Source of the DNA: Bacteroidales bacterium UBA7569
Lineage (GTDB): Bacteria; Bacteroidota; Bacteroidia; Bacteroidales; Paludibacteraceae
DNA: 64,000 nucleotides
Direction of reading: 5' to 3'
Assembly (NCBI GenBank): GCA_002477945.1
Contig: DLLF01000002.1
Coordinates: 62,001-126,000 of the forward strand
The notes below the pieces were generated by a model. That model saw only the letters and a list, made by a program, of their open reading frames with translations, had not been told where the DNA came from and did no database searches. Positions 1 through 8,316 of this stretch are shown here, in pieces. Positions within the stretch are counted from its first letter, which is position 1, and the number at the start of each line of letters is the position of its first letter. The position numbers and the translations under genes are program-made.

Positions 1-1
1 C

Positions 2-1618
2 ATAGCCGAAAATCTCCTTATCTCCCCTCCACAGCAACAGCCCCCTGAGGTATCCGCCATCGGAAAGAAACTGTCCATCCATTTTGACAAGGACTTACAA
101 GACAGCACCACTTATACTTTGCAATTCGGCAAGGCGATCTGTGACAACAACGAGAAAAACGTATTGGAAGACTATACTTTCAGTTTCTCCACGGGCAGCG
201 TTATTGACAGTATGCAGATAGGGGGAATTATGCTCAATGCAAGGGATCTCAATCCCATCAGCGGAATTCTTGCGGGAGTTCATACAGACACCACTGACAC
301 CGCCTTTGAACGAACCCCTTTTCTGCGTATAGGAAGAACAAACAGTGTGGGAGAATTCACCATATCGAACCTCAAACACGGTACTTACCGGTTGTACGGA
401 TTACAAGACCTAAGCAAGGACTATATGTGGCAAACAGGAGAAGGAATGGCTCTGTGCGACAGTCTGATTATTCCAACGGTTGAGATGCAGTCGCGAGCAG
501 ATACTATATGGGCGGATTCCATAACAATAGACACCATTATTTCCCAACCAAGACCCTCGTACGGACCACAAGACATAGTTCTGCTGTACTTCCAAGAAAA
601 CAAACAAAGACATTACTTCCAACGGGCATTGCGTGAGCAACAAAATCACTTCACCCTACTCTTCGGTGCTCCGCAAGACACGCTTCCAAAGATTACTCCA
701 ATAGGAGAGGATTGGTCGGAACATACCATCTGCCAATACAACAACACCAAAGACACCATTACCTACTGGCTCACCGATTCAACCGTAATAAAAACAGATA
801 CATTGGAGTTTGCCCTCACGTACATGAAGTCTGATTCACTCTTCCAATTGCAAGAACAGAAAGATACCGTGAGAGCCATCTATCGCGCTCCAAGAGTGAA
901 TAACCGCTCCAAGAACAGGGCAAATGCGAAACCCGAAACGAGAGAACTTACACTCAGTTGCAATGCCAAGTCGCCATTTGAGATATATGAACCCTTGCGA
1001 CTGAGAACTGCGACTCCCATTGCCCGTTACGAGAAGGATTCCATTCATTTGTATGAAGTTATAGACTCCATACGAAAACCTCTCCAGTACAAGATAGAAG
1101 CGGCTGATTCCGCTTACGCAAATTATGCCATCATCTATCCATGGAAAGCAGCCAAGACTTACGAGTTGGTAATTGACAGTGCTGCATTCACAGACATCTA
1201 CAGGAGCAGCAACAAAGCCCAACAAAACACATTCACGATACGAACCTTGGATGAATACTCCACCCTCATCGTGAAGATTGAACCATTTGATTCCGCTGCC
1301 ATCATTGAAGTATTGAACGGGAAGGACGAAGTGATGCGTACCCTTCCCGCCCAGCAAGACGGGGCAGTGTTTGAACATCTAAAACCAGACAGTTATTACC
1401 TGCGACTATTTCTTGACATGGACGGGGACGGGCAATGGACCACAGGAGATTGGTTTTTGAAGAAGCAGCCAGAACCCGTATATTATTTCGGCGGGCAATT
1501 AACGCTACGCGCCAATTGGGATATTGAGGAGACATTCGAGTACCTGAGAACTCCCATTACAGAGCAGAAACCGAAAGATTTAATCAAAGACGCCAGCAGC
1601 AAAACGGGCAAACGATAG
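2..1618 (+). CDS. Ig-like domain protein, 5' end outside window (partial)
   Basis: The reading frame is open from base 2, so the true start lies upstream; the first possible start inside (TTG at 119) is probably not real. The visible start resembles the end of a bacterial Ig-like (SbsA/Big_5-type) domain, with a KLSIHFDKDL strand and a YTFSFSTG strand. A carboxypeptidase-regulatory-like beta domain follows (GEFTISNLKHGTYRLYGLQD). Near the C-terminus is a second such module, in which DMDGDGQW resembles a calcium-loop pattern. No membrane segment or sorting signal is visible at the C-terminus, which ends in a basic lysine-rich tail. Long proteins of this kind in Bacteroidetes are usually exported and of unknown role. 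Family placement is by pattern only. Confidence 0.75.
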   Translation: MAENLLISPPQQQPPEVSAIGKKLSIHFDKDLQDSTTYTLQFGKAICDNNEKNVLEDYTFSFSTGSVIDSMQIGGIMLNARDLNPISGILAGVHTDTTDTAFERTPFLRIGRTNSVGEFTISNLKHGTYRLYGLQDLSKDYMWQTGEGMALCDSLIIPTVEMQSRADTIWADSITIDTIISQPRPSYGPQDIVLLYFQENKQRHYFQRALREQQNHFTLLFGAPQDTLPKITPIGEDWSEHTICQYNNTKDTITYWLTDSTVIKTDTLEFALTYMKSDSLFQLQEQKDTVRAIYRAPRVNNRSKNRANAKPETRELTLSCNAKSPFEIYEPLRLRTATPIARYEKDSIHLYEVIDSIRKPLQYKIEAADSAYANYAIIYPWKAAKTYELVIDSAAFTDIYRSSNKAQQNTFTIRTLDEYSTLIVKIEPFDSAAIIEVLNGKDEVMRTLPAQQDGAVFEHLKPDSYYLRLFLDMDGDGQWTTGDWFLKKQPEPVYYFGGQLTLRANWDIEETFEYLRTPITEQKPKDLIKDASSKTGKR

Positions 1619-1655
1619 TCAGTCTATTGCAGGCAGAGGATTCTTTCAAAGAGAG

Positions 1656-2303
1656 TCAGAAGATAATACGGTTCTGCTTCTCAGTTCCGACAGTTGTATC
1701 CAGTCCATGCCCGGGATAAACCACCGTGTCAGCGGGTAGTACAAACAATTTGCTTTGCAAACTACTGCGCAGACTCTCCGCATTTCCGCCAGGGAGGTCG
1801 GTACGCCCCACCCCACCTGCAAAGAGCGTATCTCCCGAGAAAAGGACGGGTTGAGAAGAATCTCCAAGATAGTAGCACACACTTCCTGCACTATGTCCCG
1901 GCGTATGAATGACTTGAAGAGACATCGTTCCCATCGTCAGGATATCCGAATCATTGATTGGGAGGAATTGCGTGAGTGGTTCATCTGAAAGCGGACACCC
2001 GAATGCCGCAGACTGCATTTCCTGACGATTGAACAAAAAGGCGTCTGCAGCGTGCAAATGCGGCAAGACTCCGTAGTTCTCATAAAGGAACCTCGCCCCT
2101 AACAAATGGTCGAGATGTGCGTGCGTGAGCAAGTGTGCCTTCACCAGGAGATTCCGTTCCCCGATATATTGCTTCAATCGTTCCTGCTCAGCAAGTGTAC
2201 TGCACCCTGCATCGACGACAAAAGCCGATCCATTCTCATCGGAAACAACGTAAGTACATTCTCTGAACGGATTGAACCAGAATACTTTGATTATCGGTGA
2301 CAT
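1656..2303 (-). CDS. MBL-fold metallo-hydrolase (glyoxalase II-like)
   Basis: A 215-residue single-domain metallo-beta-lactamase-fold hydrolase. The metal site HxHxDH is at residues 61-66 (THAHLDH), a further His lies in HTPGHSAGS near 136, the Asp in FSGDTLF near 158, and a C-terminal His in YPGHG. Size and motif order fit the YcbL/glyoxalase II-like group, which hydrolyses thioesters such as S-lactoylglutathione or related small substrates. The actual substrate cannot be read from sequence. It lies 36 bp downstream of rsmG on the same strand and may be read with rsmG-yebC. Start chosen at MSPIIKVFWF, which leads directly into the first beta strand. Confidence 0.9.
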   Translation of the reverse strand: MSPIIKVFWFNPFRECTYVVSDENGSAFVVDAGCSTLAEQERLKQYIGERNLLVKAHLLTHAHLDHLLGARFLYENYGVLPHLHAADAFLFNRQEMQSAAFGCPLSDEPLTQFLPINDSDILTMGTMSLQVIHTPGHSAGSVCYYLGDSSQPVLFSGDTLFAGGVGRTDLPGGNAESLRSSLQSKLFVLPADTVVYPGHGLDTTVGTEKQNRIIF

Positions 2304-2338
2304 TACAGGAACAGTATCAGATACACATAAAGACTGCC

Positions 2339-2959
2339 TTAGATCGGCACATAGACAACTTTTTTCGTCTTAAAATAGTCCTCCGAAAAGAATTGAGAAA
2401 GAGGCATCACCTCCGCAATACGTTTGAAAGGTTTCAGTTCCTCAAAGAGTTCGCCCCCCTTGAGGCAAATCAAGCCATTCGGCAGAGCGTTCCGTTGTTT
2501 CTCCATGATATTCTTTTTGGTAAGCCGAACCAGATCGGGCAAAGGCATAACCGCCCGCGAGACCACGAAATCGAATTTCTCGGAGATATTTTCAACTCTC
2601 TCCTGCACACAACGAACATTCGTCAATCCGGCAGCAGCAGCCACTTCCGTAGCCACTTTTACCTTTTTTCCGACACTATCCACCAGCAAGAAAGACACAT
2701 TCGGAAAAAGCACTGCCAAAGGAATACCCGGAAAGCCTCCCCCCGTACCCACGTCCATCACTTGCGTTCCATCCTTAAAATTGATGACTTTGGCAATTGC
2801 CAACGAATGGAGGATGTGGTGTTCGTACAAGTTATTGATATCCTTGCGTGATATTACATTTATCTTTGCGTTCCATTCGGGATACAAAGAACCGAGAGCC
2901 AGGAACTGTTGTTCCTGAGTCCCGGTAAGATGAAAGTATTTATCCAACACAGACAACAT
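2339..2959 (-). CDS. rsmG: 16S rRNA (guanine-527-N7)-methyltransferase RsmG
   Basis: A 206-residue class I SAM-dependent methyltransferase of the GidB/RsmG family, which methylates N7 of G527 in the 530 loop of 16S rRNA. The SAM-binding motif VMDVGTGGGFPGIPLA lies near residues 67-82, and the conserved FDFVVSRAV stretch near 130. Length is normal for the family. Its start codon overlaps the yebC stop by one base (TGATG), so the two are translationally coupled and share the promoter upstream of yebC. Loss of this enzyme classically gives low-level streptomycin resistance. Confidence 0.95.
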   Translation of the reverse strand: MLSVLDKYFHLTGTQEQQFLALGSLYPEWNAKINVISRKDINNLYEHHILHSLAIAKVINFKDGTQVMDVGTGGGFPGIPLAVLFPNVSFLLVDSVGKKVKVATEVAAAAGLTNVRCVQERVENISEKFDFVVSRAVMPLPDLVRLTKKNIMEKQRNALPNGLICLKGGELFEELKPFKRIAEVMPLSQFFSEDYFKTKKVVYVPI

Positions 2960-3675
2960 CAGTCTGCCATGTTAGTAAATACATTCTGGACATCCTCGTC
3001 TTCTTCGATTTTGTCGATTAACTTCTGCACCGACTCGCGTTGCTCATCGGTAAGCGTTTTATAATCATTAGGAATACGTACAAACTCGGCAGAGTTAATT
3101 TCAAAACCATTATCCTCCAAGTACTTCTGGATTTGAGCATAAGACTGGAAGTCACCATAAATAATGATGTTTCCGTCCTCATCCTGTCCGAGTTCATCGA
3201 CACCATAATCAATCAGTTCCAACTCCAACTCATCGAGATCGATTCCTTCTTTCGGAGCCACCGTGAACACTGCTTTTCGGTCGAACAAGAACTGAAGACA
3301 GCCTTGCGTACCCAACGAGCCCCCATGTTTTGTGAAATAACTACGGATATTTGCCACGGTACGCATATTGTTATCGGTAGCAGTCTCTACAAAGATAGCG
3401 ATACCATGAGGGCCATATCCTTCGTAGTTGATTTCTTTATATCCTTCTGCCGACTTATCGGTTGCTTTCTTAATGGCACGTTCGATGTTCTCTTTCGGCA
3501 TATTTTCTTTCTTGCACTGCTGAATCAGCACACGGAGACGCGGGTTTCCATCAGGATCGGCACCGCCCTCACGAGCAGCAATAGTGATTTCTTTTCCCAA
3601 TTTGGTAAACGTACGCGCCATGTGTCCCCAACGTTTCAGTTTGGTAGCCTTGCGGTATTCAAATGCTCTTCCCAT
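2959..3675 (-). CDS. YebC/PmpR family protein
   Basis: A 238-residue member of the YebC/TACO1 family. The typical N-terminus MGRAFEYRKATKLKRW is followed by the conserved FTKLGKEITIAAREGG and NIERAIKKA segments. Members are annotated as DNA-binding transcriptional regulators; more recent work ties the family to translation of difficult (proline-rich) stretches. Both views are family knowledge, not visible here. The start is well placed about 45 nt downstream of a TACCTTTG -7 box. The stop overlaps the rsmG start (TGATG). Confidence 0.93.
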   Translation of the reverse strand: MGRAFEYRKATKLKRWGHMARTFTKLGKEITIAAREGGADPDGNPRLRVLIQQCKKENMPKENIERAIKKATDKSAEGYKEINYEGYGPHGIAIFVETATDNNMRTVANIRSYFTKHGGSLGTQGCLQFLFDRKAVFTVAPKEGIDLDELELELIDYGVDELGQDEDGNIIIYGDFQSYAQIQKYLEDNGFEINSAEFVRIPNDYKTLTDEQRESVQKLIDKIEEDEDVQNVFTNMAD

Positions 3676-3725
3676 AGATACAAGTATTTAACAACAGAAT
3701 TGTAAGTTTTATCAGAATTCGGCGA

Positions 3726-3757
3726 CAAAGGTACATTTTTTCCGAGGAAAAACCAAA
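3726..3757 (-). promoter_or_regulatory. promoter of yebC-rsmG
   Basis: On the minus strand, TACCTTTG (3726-3733) lies 20 bp from TTTG (3754-3757), matching the Bacteroidetes sigma-ABfr consensus. It implies a leader of about 45 nt before yebC. Confidence 0.75.
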
Positions 3758-3910
3758 TATGCCGGTTAAGATTGTAGGATCCCCCACTCAAAATTGCAGC
3801 ATAACGACAAAAAACAGCAGAACAGAGATTAATAATGAGTATCCAAATGCCGTCACAATGGCAAAGACGTTGCTCCCGTTTTTTCAACATAATTCCTCCA
3901 ACGGTTTTTA

Positions 3911-3969
3911 CCGACTTCATTTTCATCTCTCGTCCAGGGGTGCTTCAGGGGTCGATGAGGGGTGCTTGA
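3911..3969 (+). repeat. 11-bp iterated intergenic repeat, locus 1
   Basis: Flank GACTTCATTTTCATCTCTCG leads into three exact-register 11-mers: GGGGTGCTTCA (3937), GGGGTCGATGA (3948) and GGGGTGCTTGA (3959). The same flank and units recur at seven other places in the window, in the same orientation. Confidence 0.85.
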
Positions 3970-4112
3970 AGGGCAATGAGCGGTTGGTAACGGGACTTTC
4001 GTTCCAAAGAACAACCCTATTGCTACAAAACAAGCACATAAAAAGAGAATTGCCACTTAATGAGCAGTTTCATTTCAACAGATAAGTTTCAGGATTTCAG
4101 AACAATCAACAA

Positions 4113-4140
4113 AATCATCAAGCAGTTTGCATTGATGATT
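4113..4140 (-). terminator. terminator-like hairpin after the MFS gene
   Basis: Read on the minus strand, AATCATCAA, a 10-nt loop and TTGATGATT form a 9-bp stem followed by a T-rich stretch (TTGTTG). It begins 9 bp after the stop of the MFS gene, as expected for an intrinsic terminator. Confidence 0.6.
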
Positions 4141-4148
4141 GCAAAGTA

Positions 4149-5339
4149 TCAGTCATGCAGTTTGTGGCGCAGATAGTAGCCCCGCACATAAGTAAAATAG
4201 AATACGACTCCGAGCAGGTAGAAAACAGCCCCACTCCAGAATGCAATGTTATAACTTATATGTTCTGCAATGGTTCCTCCGACAAACATACCGACTCCCA
4301 TCCCCAAATCCCAACTGGTCAGGAGCGTAGAGTTGGCCGTACCCCGCTGGCTATTGGGTGCCATATTGATGAACATCATCTGGAAAGCCGGCCACAAATG
4401 TCCGTTGCCCAGTCCGATAACAAAAGGAGCGAGATAGTATCCGACAGGATTCTGGACGGCAGCGAACAAGAAAAATCCGCTCACAGAGACAAGAATACCC
4501 ATAGAGGCATTACGCAGAATCAATCCTTTGCGGAGCGAACGGCTGCCCGTGAGACGAGATATTATCAAGCCGACGGCAAAGAGAGTAAAGAACAATCCTG
4601 TACCACTTGTAATGCCCATTTGTTCCTTTCCATAGATAGCGACATAGGTGGACAGAATACTATACGCCACAGCCACTGAGAAGATGACGAGAAAATGCGC
4701 CCACCCTTTCAGCATCAGGAAACGATCCAATGAGATCGGTTGTTTTTCCTTGATCAATTCCCGCTGTTTCAGTTTCAGGGTAGAATTGACTATAAGTCCT
4801 GCCAAGGAACAGATGAGCGACAAAGCAAAGAGCATATCATAACTATGATAGTGGGAAAACAAGAACATCGCCACCCCCGGACTTATGGCTGTTGCTATAT
4901 TGTTGCTGAGTCCGTAGTAGCCTATTCCCTCTGCACGGCGTGAGGAGGGGAGGACATCAATAGCCACCGTGGACAATGATACGCCTGTTGCACCAAACGG
5001 AGCGCCGTGCAAGGTACGGAAAATGGCAAACATAGTGAGACTTCCGGCAATAAGATAGCCTCCAAAGAAAGCCGCCGTCAGGAAGTAGAAAATCAGCAGA
5101 ACCGTCTTACGGGGGAAACTATCCACAAAAAAGCCGCTGAACGGGCGAATACACAATGCCGCCACCGCATAACCAGACAACACCAAACCAATCATTTGCT
5201 TATCCGCCCCATAGGTCTCGCTCAAATACAACGGCAAGAGCGGAGTGAGGAGCATAAAAGCGAAATACATCAAGAAGTTACTGCACCAAACCTTTACATA
5301 GTTGCTGTTCCAAAGTTTTTCCTGCTCCATTTGTTTCAA
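4149..5339 (-). CDS. MFS transporter (drug/sugar efflux-like)
   Basis: A 396-residue inner-membrane protein with about 12 hydrophobic segments, the expected size for a 12-TM major facilitator. The loop after TM2 carries a motif A-like stretch (RPFSGFFVDSFPRKTV), and TM4 has FRTLHGAPFGATG. Overall pattern fits the proton-driven efflux branch (arabinose/drug efflux permease-like). The substrate cannot be told. It stands alone: a terminator-like hairpin lies just downstream, and a MITE-like repeat element (5367-5660) lies directly upstream, where its promoter should be. I see no clear -7 box there. Start chosen at MKQMEQEKLW; the ATG four codons later (MEQEKLW) is possible. Confidence 0.9.
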   Translation of the reverse strand: MKQMEQEKLWNSNYVKVWCSNFLMYFAFMLLTPLLPLYLSETYGADKQMIGLVLSGYAVAALCIRPFSGFFVDSFPRKTVLLIFYFLTAAFFGGYLIAGSLTMFAIFRTLHGAPFGATGVSLSTVAIDVLPSSRRAEGIGYYGLSNNIATAISPGVAMFLFSHYHSYDMLFALSLICSLAGLIVNSTLKLKQRELIKEKQPISLDRFLMLKGWAHFLVIFSVAVAYSILSTYVAIYGKEQMGITSGTGLFFTLFAVGLIISRLTGSRSLRKGLILRNASMGILVSVSGFFLFAAVQNPVGYYLAPFVIGLGNGHLWPAFQMMFINMAPNSQRGTANSTLLTSWDLGMGVGMFVGGTIAEHISYNIAFWSGAVFYLLGVVFYFTYVRGYYLRHKLHD

Positions 5340-5907
5340 TCTCCTTACAATCTTTATACCTTAACCCGTTGGCGGGATTAAGTTCATTCATTTTACTCAT
5401 TACTTGAAATATATGAGTTTTATGTATATACCTTTCTTTTCTTTTGCGTGACCAAAAGAAAAGAAACCAAAGAAAAGTCACCGGCTGTGCGTCGGGCGTT
5501 GCCAAAAATATGGATCACTCGAATTTCGGCGGAGGCACAACTCGCTACGCTCAGACAGTATCTCCGCTTCTCGAAATTCTCGCTCCATTTTTGACACCCG
5601 ACACAATGCCGGAAGTTGCTGACACACTGACACGCATAGTTTGATTTAATTCCGCCAACGAGTATACCTTATATTCCGAATCGCAAAGGTACTCCATATT
5701 TCCCATATCTACAAAGGATACGATGTGCATTCATTGATGGCATAAGGAAGTTCTCCCCATCCATCATACCAGCATATACGGAGCGTCTTCCACGATAATG
5801 AGCAGGAGGGACAAAGCGGATTCCGTGCAGACCGGCAGGACTTACAAGACCGCGGAGAACAGGACGAGCCTACTGATGTTACGACCTATATCCATCTGCA
5901 AGGCCGA
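5340..5907. other. intergenic region occupied mainly by a MITE-like repeat element
   Basis: No gene is supported. Bases 5367-5660 form an inverted-end element, described separately. Bases 5661-5907 show no gene or clear signal apart from a short spacer before the lipoprotein stop. Confidence 0.55.
5367..5660. mobile_element. MITE-like element with inverted ends, carrying hairpin repeat E
   Basis: CGTTGGCGGGATTAA (5367-5381) is repeated inverted at 5646-5660 with 14 of 15 matches, bounding 294 bp with no coding capacity. Inside are a stem CTTTTCTTTTG/CAAAAGAAAAG near 5440-5463, a second long inverted repeat (GAATTTCGG near 5520 against CGAAATTC near 5573), and the tail GACACCCGACACAATGCC (5593). 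The core and tail recur at 28941-29062, and the end sequence recurs twice near 48510-48590. No target-site duplication is obvious. Confidence 0.5.
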
Positions 5908-6483
5908 TCAGAAGTGCAGAGCCAGCCCAATACCGTCAGTACTCGTGCTGAGTCCCAAAGAGACATAAGTCTGCGGTTGCGAGGGGATATTATACACGTC
6001 CACGCTCTTGTGCATACGGGCATACCCCACACTGATGGTTGGTATGGCAGCAATCTCCAGCATACCACCTGCGATAGAGAAGACCGTTCCCCAAACAATC
6101 ATAAAGGAAGCCGATACGGCGGTGCCAAGACTCGTTGAGAAATCATTGTTGTCGTTATTGGCACCTTGTATTACCCCTGCACAGACAAGCCCCAGACCTA
6201 CCCCTCCGACGATCAATCCACCTCCAAAGAGTCCCCAACCGACGTTTGCCACACGATAACCATTGCGGAAGCATCCATAGGCTTCCTTGTTATCCGAAGC
6301 AGAAAGGAAATCAAGGTATTGCCGTTTGTTCATCACCTGCCCATCGTGGACATAAGTATTGCCGGTACGGTAAACACTGTCAGCAACATCCGCGCCACGA
6401 GCAGATGAAGAAACAGGAGCAGTCTGCGCACAAGCAAGCAGTACACTCGTTGACAGAACAACAAAGAACAATAATCGTCTCAT
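5908..6483 (-). CDS. putative glycine-rich membrane lipoprotein, unknown function
   Basis: A 191-residue protein not recognised as a named family. The N-terminus has a type II signal with lipobox LLAC (Cys18). A short conserved-looking segment (VMNKRQYLDFL) is followed by two glycine-rich hydrophobic helices, roughly 78-105 (GWGLFGGGLIVGGVGLGL) and 118-145. A C-terminal stretch with alternating polar and hydrophobic residues ends in Phe (YVSLGLSTSTDGIGLALHF), reminiscent of an outer-membrane strand. It is last in a four-gene minus-strand operon after the ABC ATPase, permease and DUF4857-like protein, with a 25-bp gap. By context it may be an envelope part of that exporter. That role is inference. 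Confidence 0.7.
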   Translation of the reverse strand: MRRLLFFVVLSTSVLLACAQTAPVSSSARGADVADSVYRTGNTYVHDGQVMNKRQYLDFLSASDNKEAYGCFRNGYRVANVGWGLFGGGLIVGGVGLGLVCAGVIQGANNDNNDFSTSLGTAVSASFMIVWGTVFSIAGGMLEIAAIPTISVGYARMHKSVDVYNIPSQPQTYVSLGLSTSTDGIGLALHF

Positions 6484-6508
6484 AAAATACCCAATTAGAC
6501 AGGAAACA

Positions 6509-7576
6509 TCAATGGTCGTTCACACGGGGGAAGATAGTCGGTGACTGCCATGAGGTGAGTGATACGCGGATGGGCAAAATATACCGTTCTGCTTTCTTCC
6601 AACCTGTAGGTTCTGGGTCGGGAACAACCAGTTCGCGGATAAGCGAATAGTCCTTGGCATTCAATGCATAGTAACGTGTGTCGGTAGCTGTGAACAAGCG
6701 TATTGTCCAATCGTGCATATTGCCCATCATCAGCATCTGCATCTCCTGCGGGTCATAAGCAGGTATGCCGAGTTGCTGCAGTTGGAGCGTGCGGCGGTTG
6801 ACCACGTACATACGGTATTGGTCGTCCACCACAAAGCCGAGGTTGCGCATATTGTCAAACTCGGTAGTGAAGAGCGCGATGAGGCGTACCCCACCGGGCA
6901 GAGGGATATTGCGCACAATTGGGCTGCCTTTTGCCATACGTAGGTTGAACAGTTTGCCTTCGCTGTCGGTCAGCAGATAGCCATTGTCGTACTGCTTGCG
7001 CGTGGACGGATTGCCCCATACGAGGTTGGCAGGGAAGACGAAACCGTGCGCCTTCAGCACCGATGTGAACATCTCCGACTTGTCTTTGTTCACTTTGTTG
7101 GTCTCGGCTGTGACAAACTCTATCCCCTTGTCCGTCAGGCGGAAGACGTCTTCGGGCAGTTGCAAGTCCACGCGCCCCGACTCTGAGTCGAGGAGTTCAT
7201 AAAGCGGCACACGGGGTTTGTTGAGTTGGGCGGGACTGGTCTTGAACGTGAACTGTTCGCGGCGAAGCACCTTGGTGTCCATAGCTTCTCCGAAAAGTGA
7301 ATCGGGCAGACGACCTTCGGAGAGCAGTTGGCGATAGAAGAAATAGGGTAGGAGCGAGTCGGTTTGAGCCTGCGTGTAATGGTTGTCATGCATATCCACA
7401 AAGTCGCCGTCGCTGCGGGTGATGAAATCGTCGAGGATAGGGCTGTAATAGATGAACGACTCGCCCTTCTCCACAGGGGTGAGCATGGCGTACAGCCACG
7501 GGAGAATCCACATCAGCAAACCCGCGGCTACGATGATGACAAAGGCTTTGTATATCTTTATTCCGTTGATTTTCAT
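6509..7576 (-). CDS. DUF4857-like membrane-anchored protein
   Basis: A 355-residue protein with one N-terminal membrane helix (about residues 9-31, KAFVIIVAAGLLMWILPWLY) and a large extracytoplasmic part. It matches what I recall of DUF4857, a Bacteroidales family found beside ABC transporter genes. The soluble part has WD-like beta repeats (GYLLTDSEGKLFNLRM, GFVVDDQYRMYVVNRRTLQL, YYALNAKDYSLIRELV), suggesting a small propeller. It lies between the ABC permease gene (18 bp upstream) and a lipoprotein gene (25 bp downstream). Context suggests a periplasmic partner of the transporter; the function is unknown. Confidence 0.75.
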   Translation of the reverse strand: MKINGIKIYKAFVIIVAAGLLMWILPWLYAMLTPVEKGESFIYYSPILDDFITRSDGDFVDMHDNHYTQAQTDSLLPYFFYRQLLSEGRLPDSLFGEAMDTKVLRREQFTFKTSPAQLNKPRVPLYELLDSESGRVDLQLPEDVFRLTDKGIEFVTAETNKVNKDKSEMFTSVLKAHGFVFPANLVWGNPSTRKQYDNGYLLTDSEGKLFNLRMAKGSPIVRNIPLPGGVRLIALFTTEFDNMRNLGFVVDDQYRMYVVNRRTLQLQQLGIPAYDPQEMQMLMMGNMHDWTIRLFTATDTRYYALNAKDYSLIRELVVPDPEPTGWKKAERYILPIRVSLTSWQSPTIFPRVNDH

Positions 7577-7594
7577 ACGTATGCTATTGAATGT

Positions 7595-8272
7595 TTATAA
7601 TCCGAGTCCTTGTTTGAAGCGGTCGATACTGAGCATCGGCAATGCACTGCATAGGATAGTGAATACTACCATAATAGGCAGGAACGCGTTGTAGGCTTCG
7701 GGCATGGGGCTCATATAGAAGCCACGCAGGCAGGCTGCAGCGAAGAGCAGTTCAGGTATGCGCATCTTCCACGTGGGTTCAAGCGCAATCCATACGGTGA
7801 AGAAGTACGCCAATACCCCTGCAAGGTACCACACCAATGCTGTCAGGAAGATGTGCCGGAGTATCTCGGCGGGCAACCATTGGCACATCACAATGAAGCA
7901 GGTGCCGAGGTTGAGTACCGCCAACCCGACCATAACCACCGCCCCGTAGAGCACCATGATGCCGATACTCTTCCAGTTGTCAACGGGCAGGTGGAGCGTC
8001 AGTTTGATACGCTTCTGTGCCATCTCGGGCAATACCTGCGTCACACCCAGGAGAATGCCGATGACGAGCGGCACAAAACGCAATAGTTCGATGAGCAACG
8101 TGTCGCGATTGAGGAGGGTATCCCACACCGCCATCATACCATGTGAAGCAATGACGCGACTGATATTCAGCAGTATATAGGCGCATAGCCCCATTGTAGC
8201 CACCACTGAGAGAATGACTGCTATGCGGGTCTTGAGCCACTCTTTGAAAAACAAACTCTTTATCATGTACAA
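7595..8272 (-). CDS. ABC transporter membrane subunit
   Basis: A 225-residue polytopic protein with about six hydrophobic helices: residues 16-36, 57-75, 101-125, 133-155, 163-180 and 196-213. It starts MYMIKSLFFKEWLKTR, the short amphipathic head typical of ABC-2-like permeases in Bacteroidetes. There is no ATPase motif; its partner is the ATP-binding protein encoded 44 bp upstream. With the DUF4857-like and lipoprotein genes downstream it forms one operon. Substrate is unknown; small ABC-2 systems of this layout export peptides, lipids or drugs. Confidence 0.75.
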   Translation of the reverse strand: MYMIKSLFFKEWLKTRIAVILSVVATMGLCAYILLNISRVIASHGMMAVWDTLLNRDTLLIELLRFVPLVIGILLGVTQVLPEMAQKRIKLTLHLPVDNWKSIGIMVLYGAVVMVGLAVLNLGTCFIVMCQWLPAEILRHIFLTALVWYLAGVLAYFFTVWIALEPTWKMRIPELLFAAACLRGFYMSPMPEAYNAFLPIMVVFTILCSALPMLSIDRFKQGLGL

Positions 8273-8316
8273 TTTACTTATTTATGGTGTACGATTTATC
8301 AGGAGATATTGCCTGT

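Larger units (their letters stand above)
3676..4148. other. intergenic region with one repeat locus and a terminator
   Basis: No gene is supported here. The stretch holds the yebC promoter, the first 11-bp iterated repeat (3937-3969) with its conserved left flank, and a terminator-like hairpin for the MFS gene (4113-4140). The short open frames are low-complexity or cross the repeats. Confidence 0.6.

Noticed and set aside
2..118. TTG at 119 taken as the start of the first gene.
   Set aside because: The same frame is open to the window edge and encodes matching Ig-like sequence, so the gene is cut by the window.
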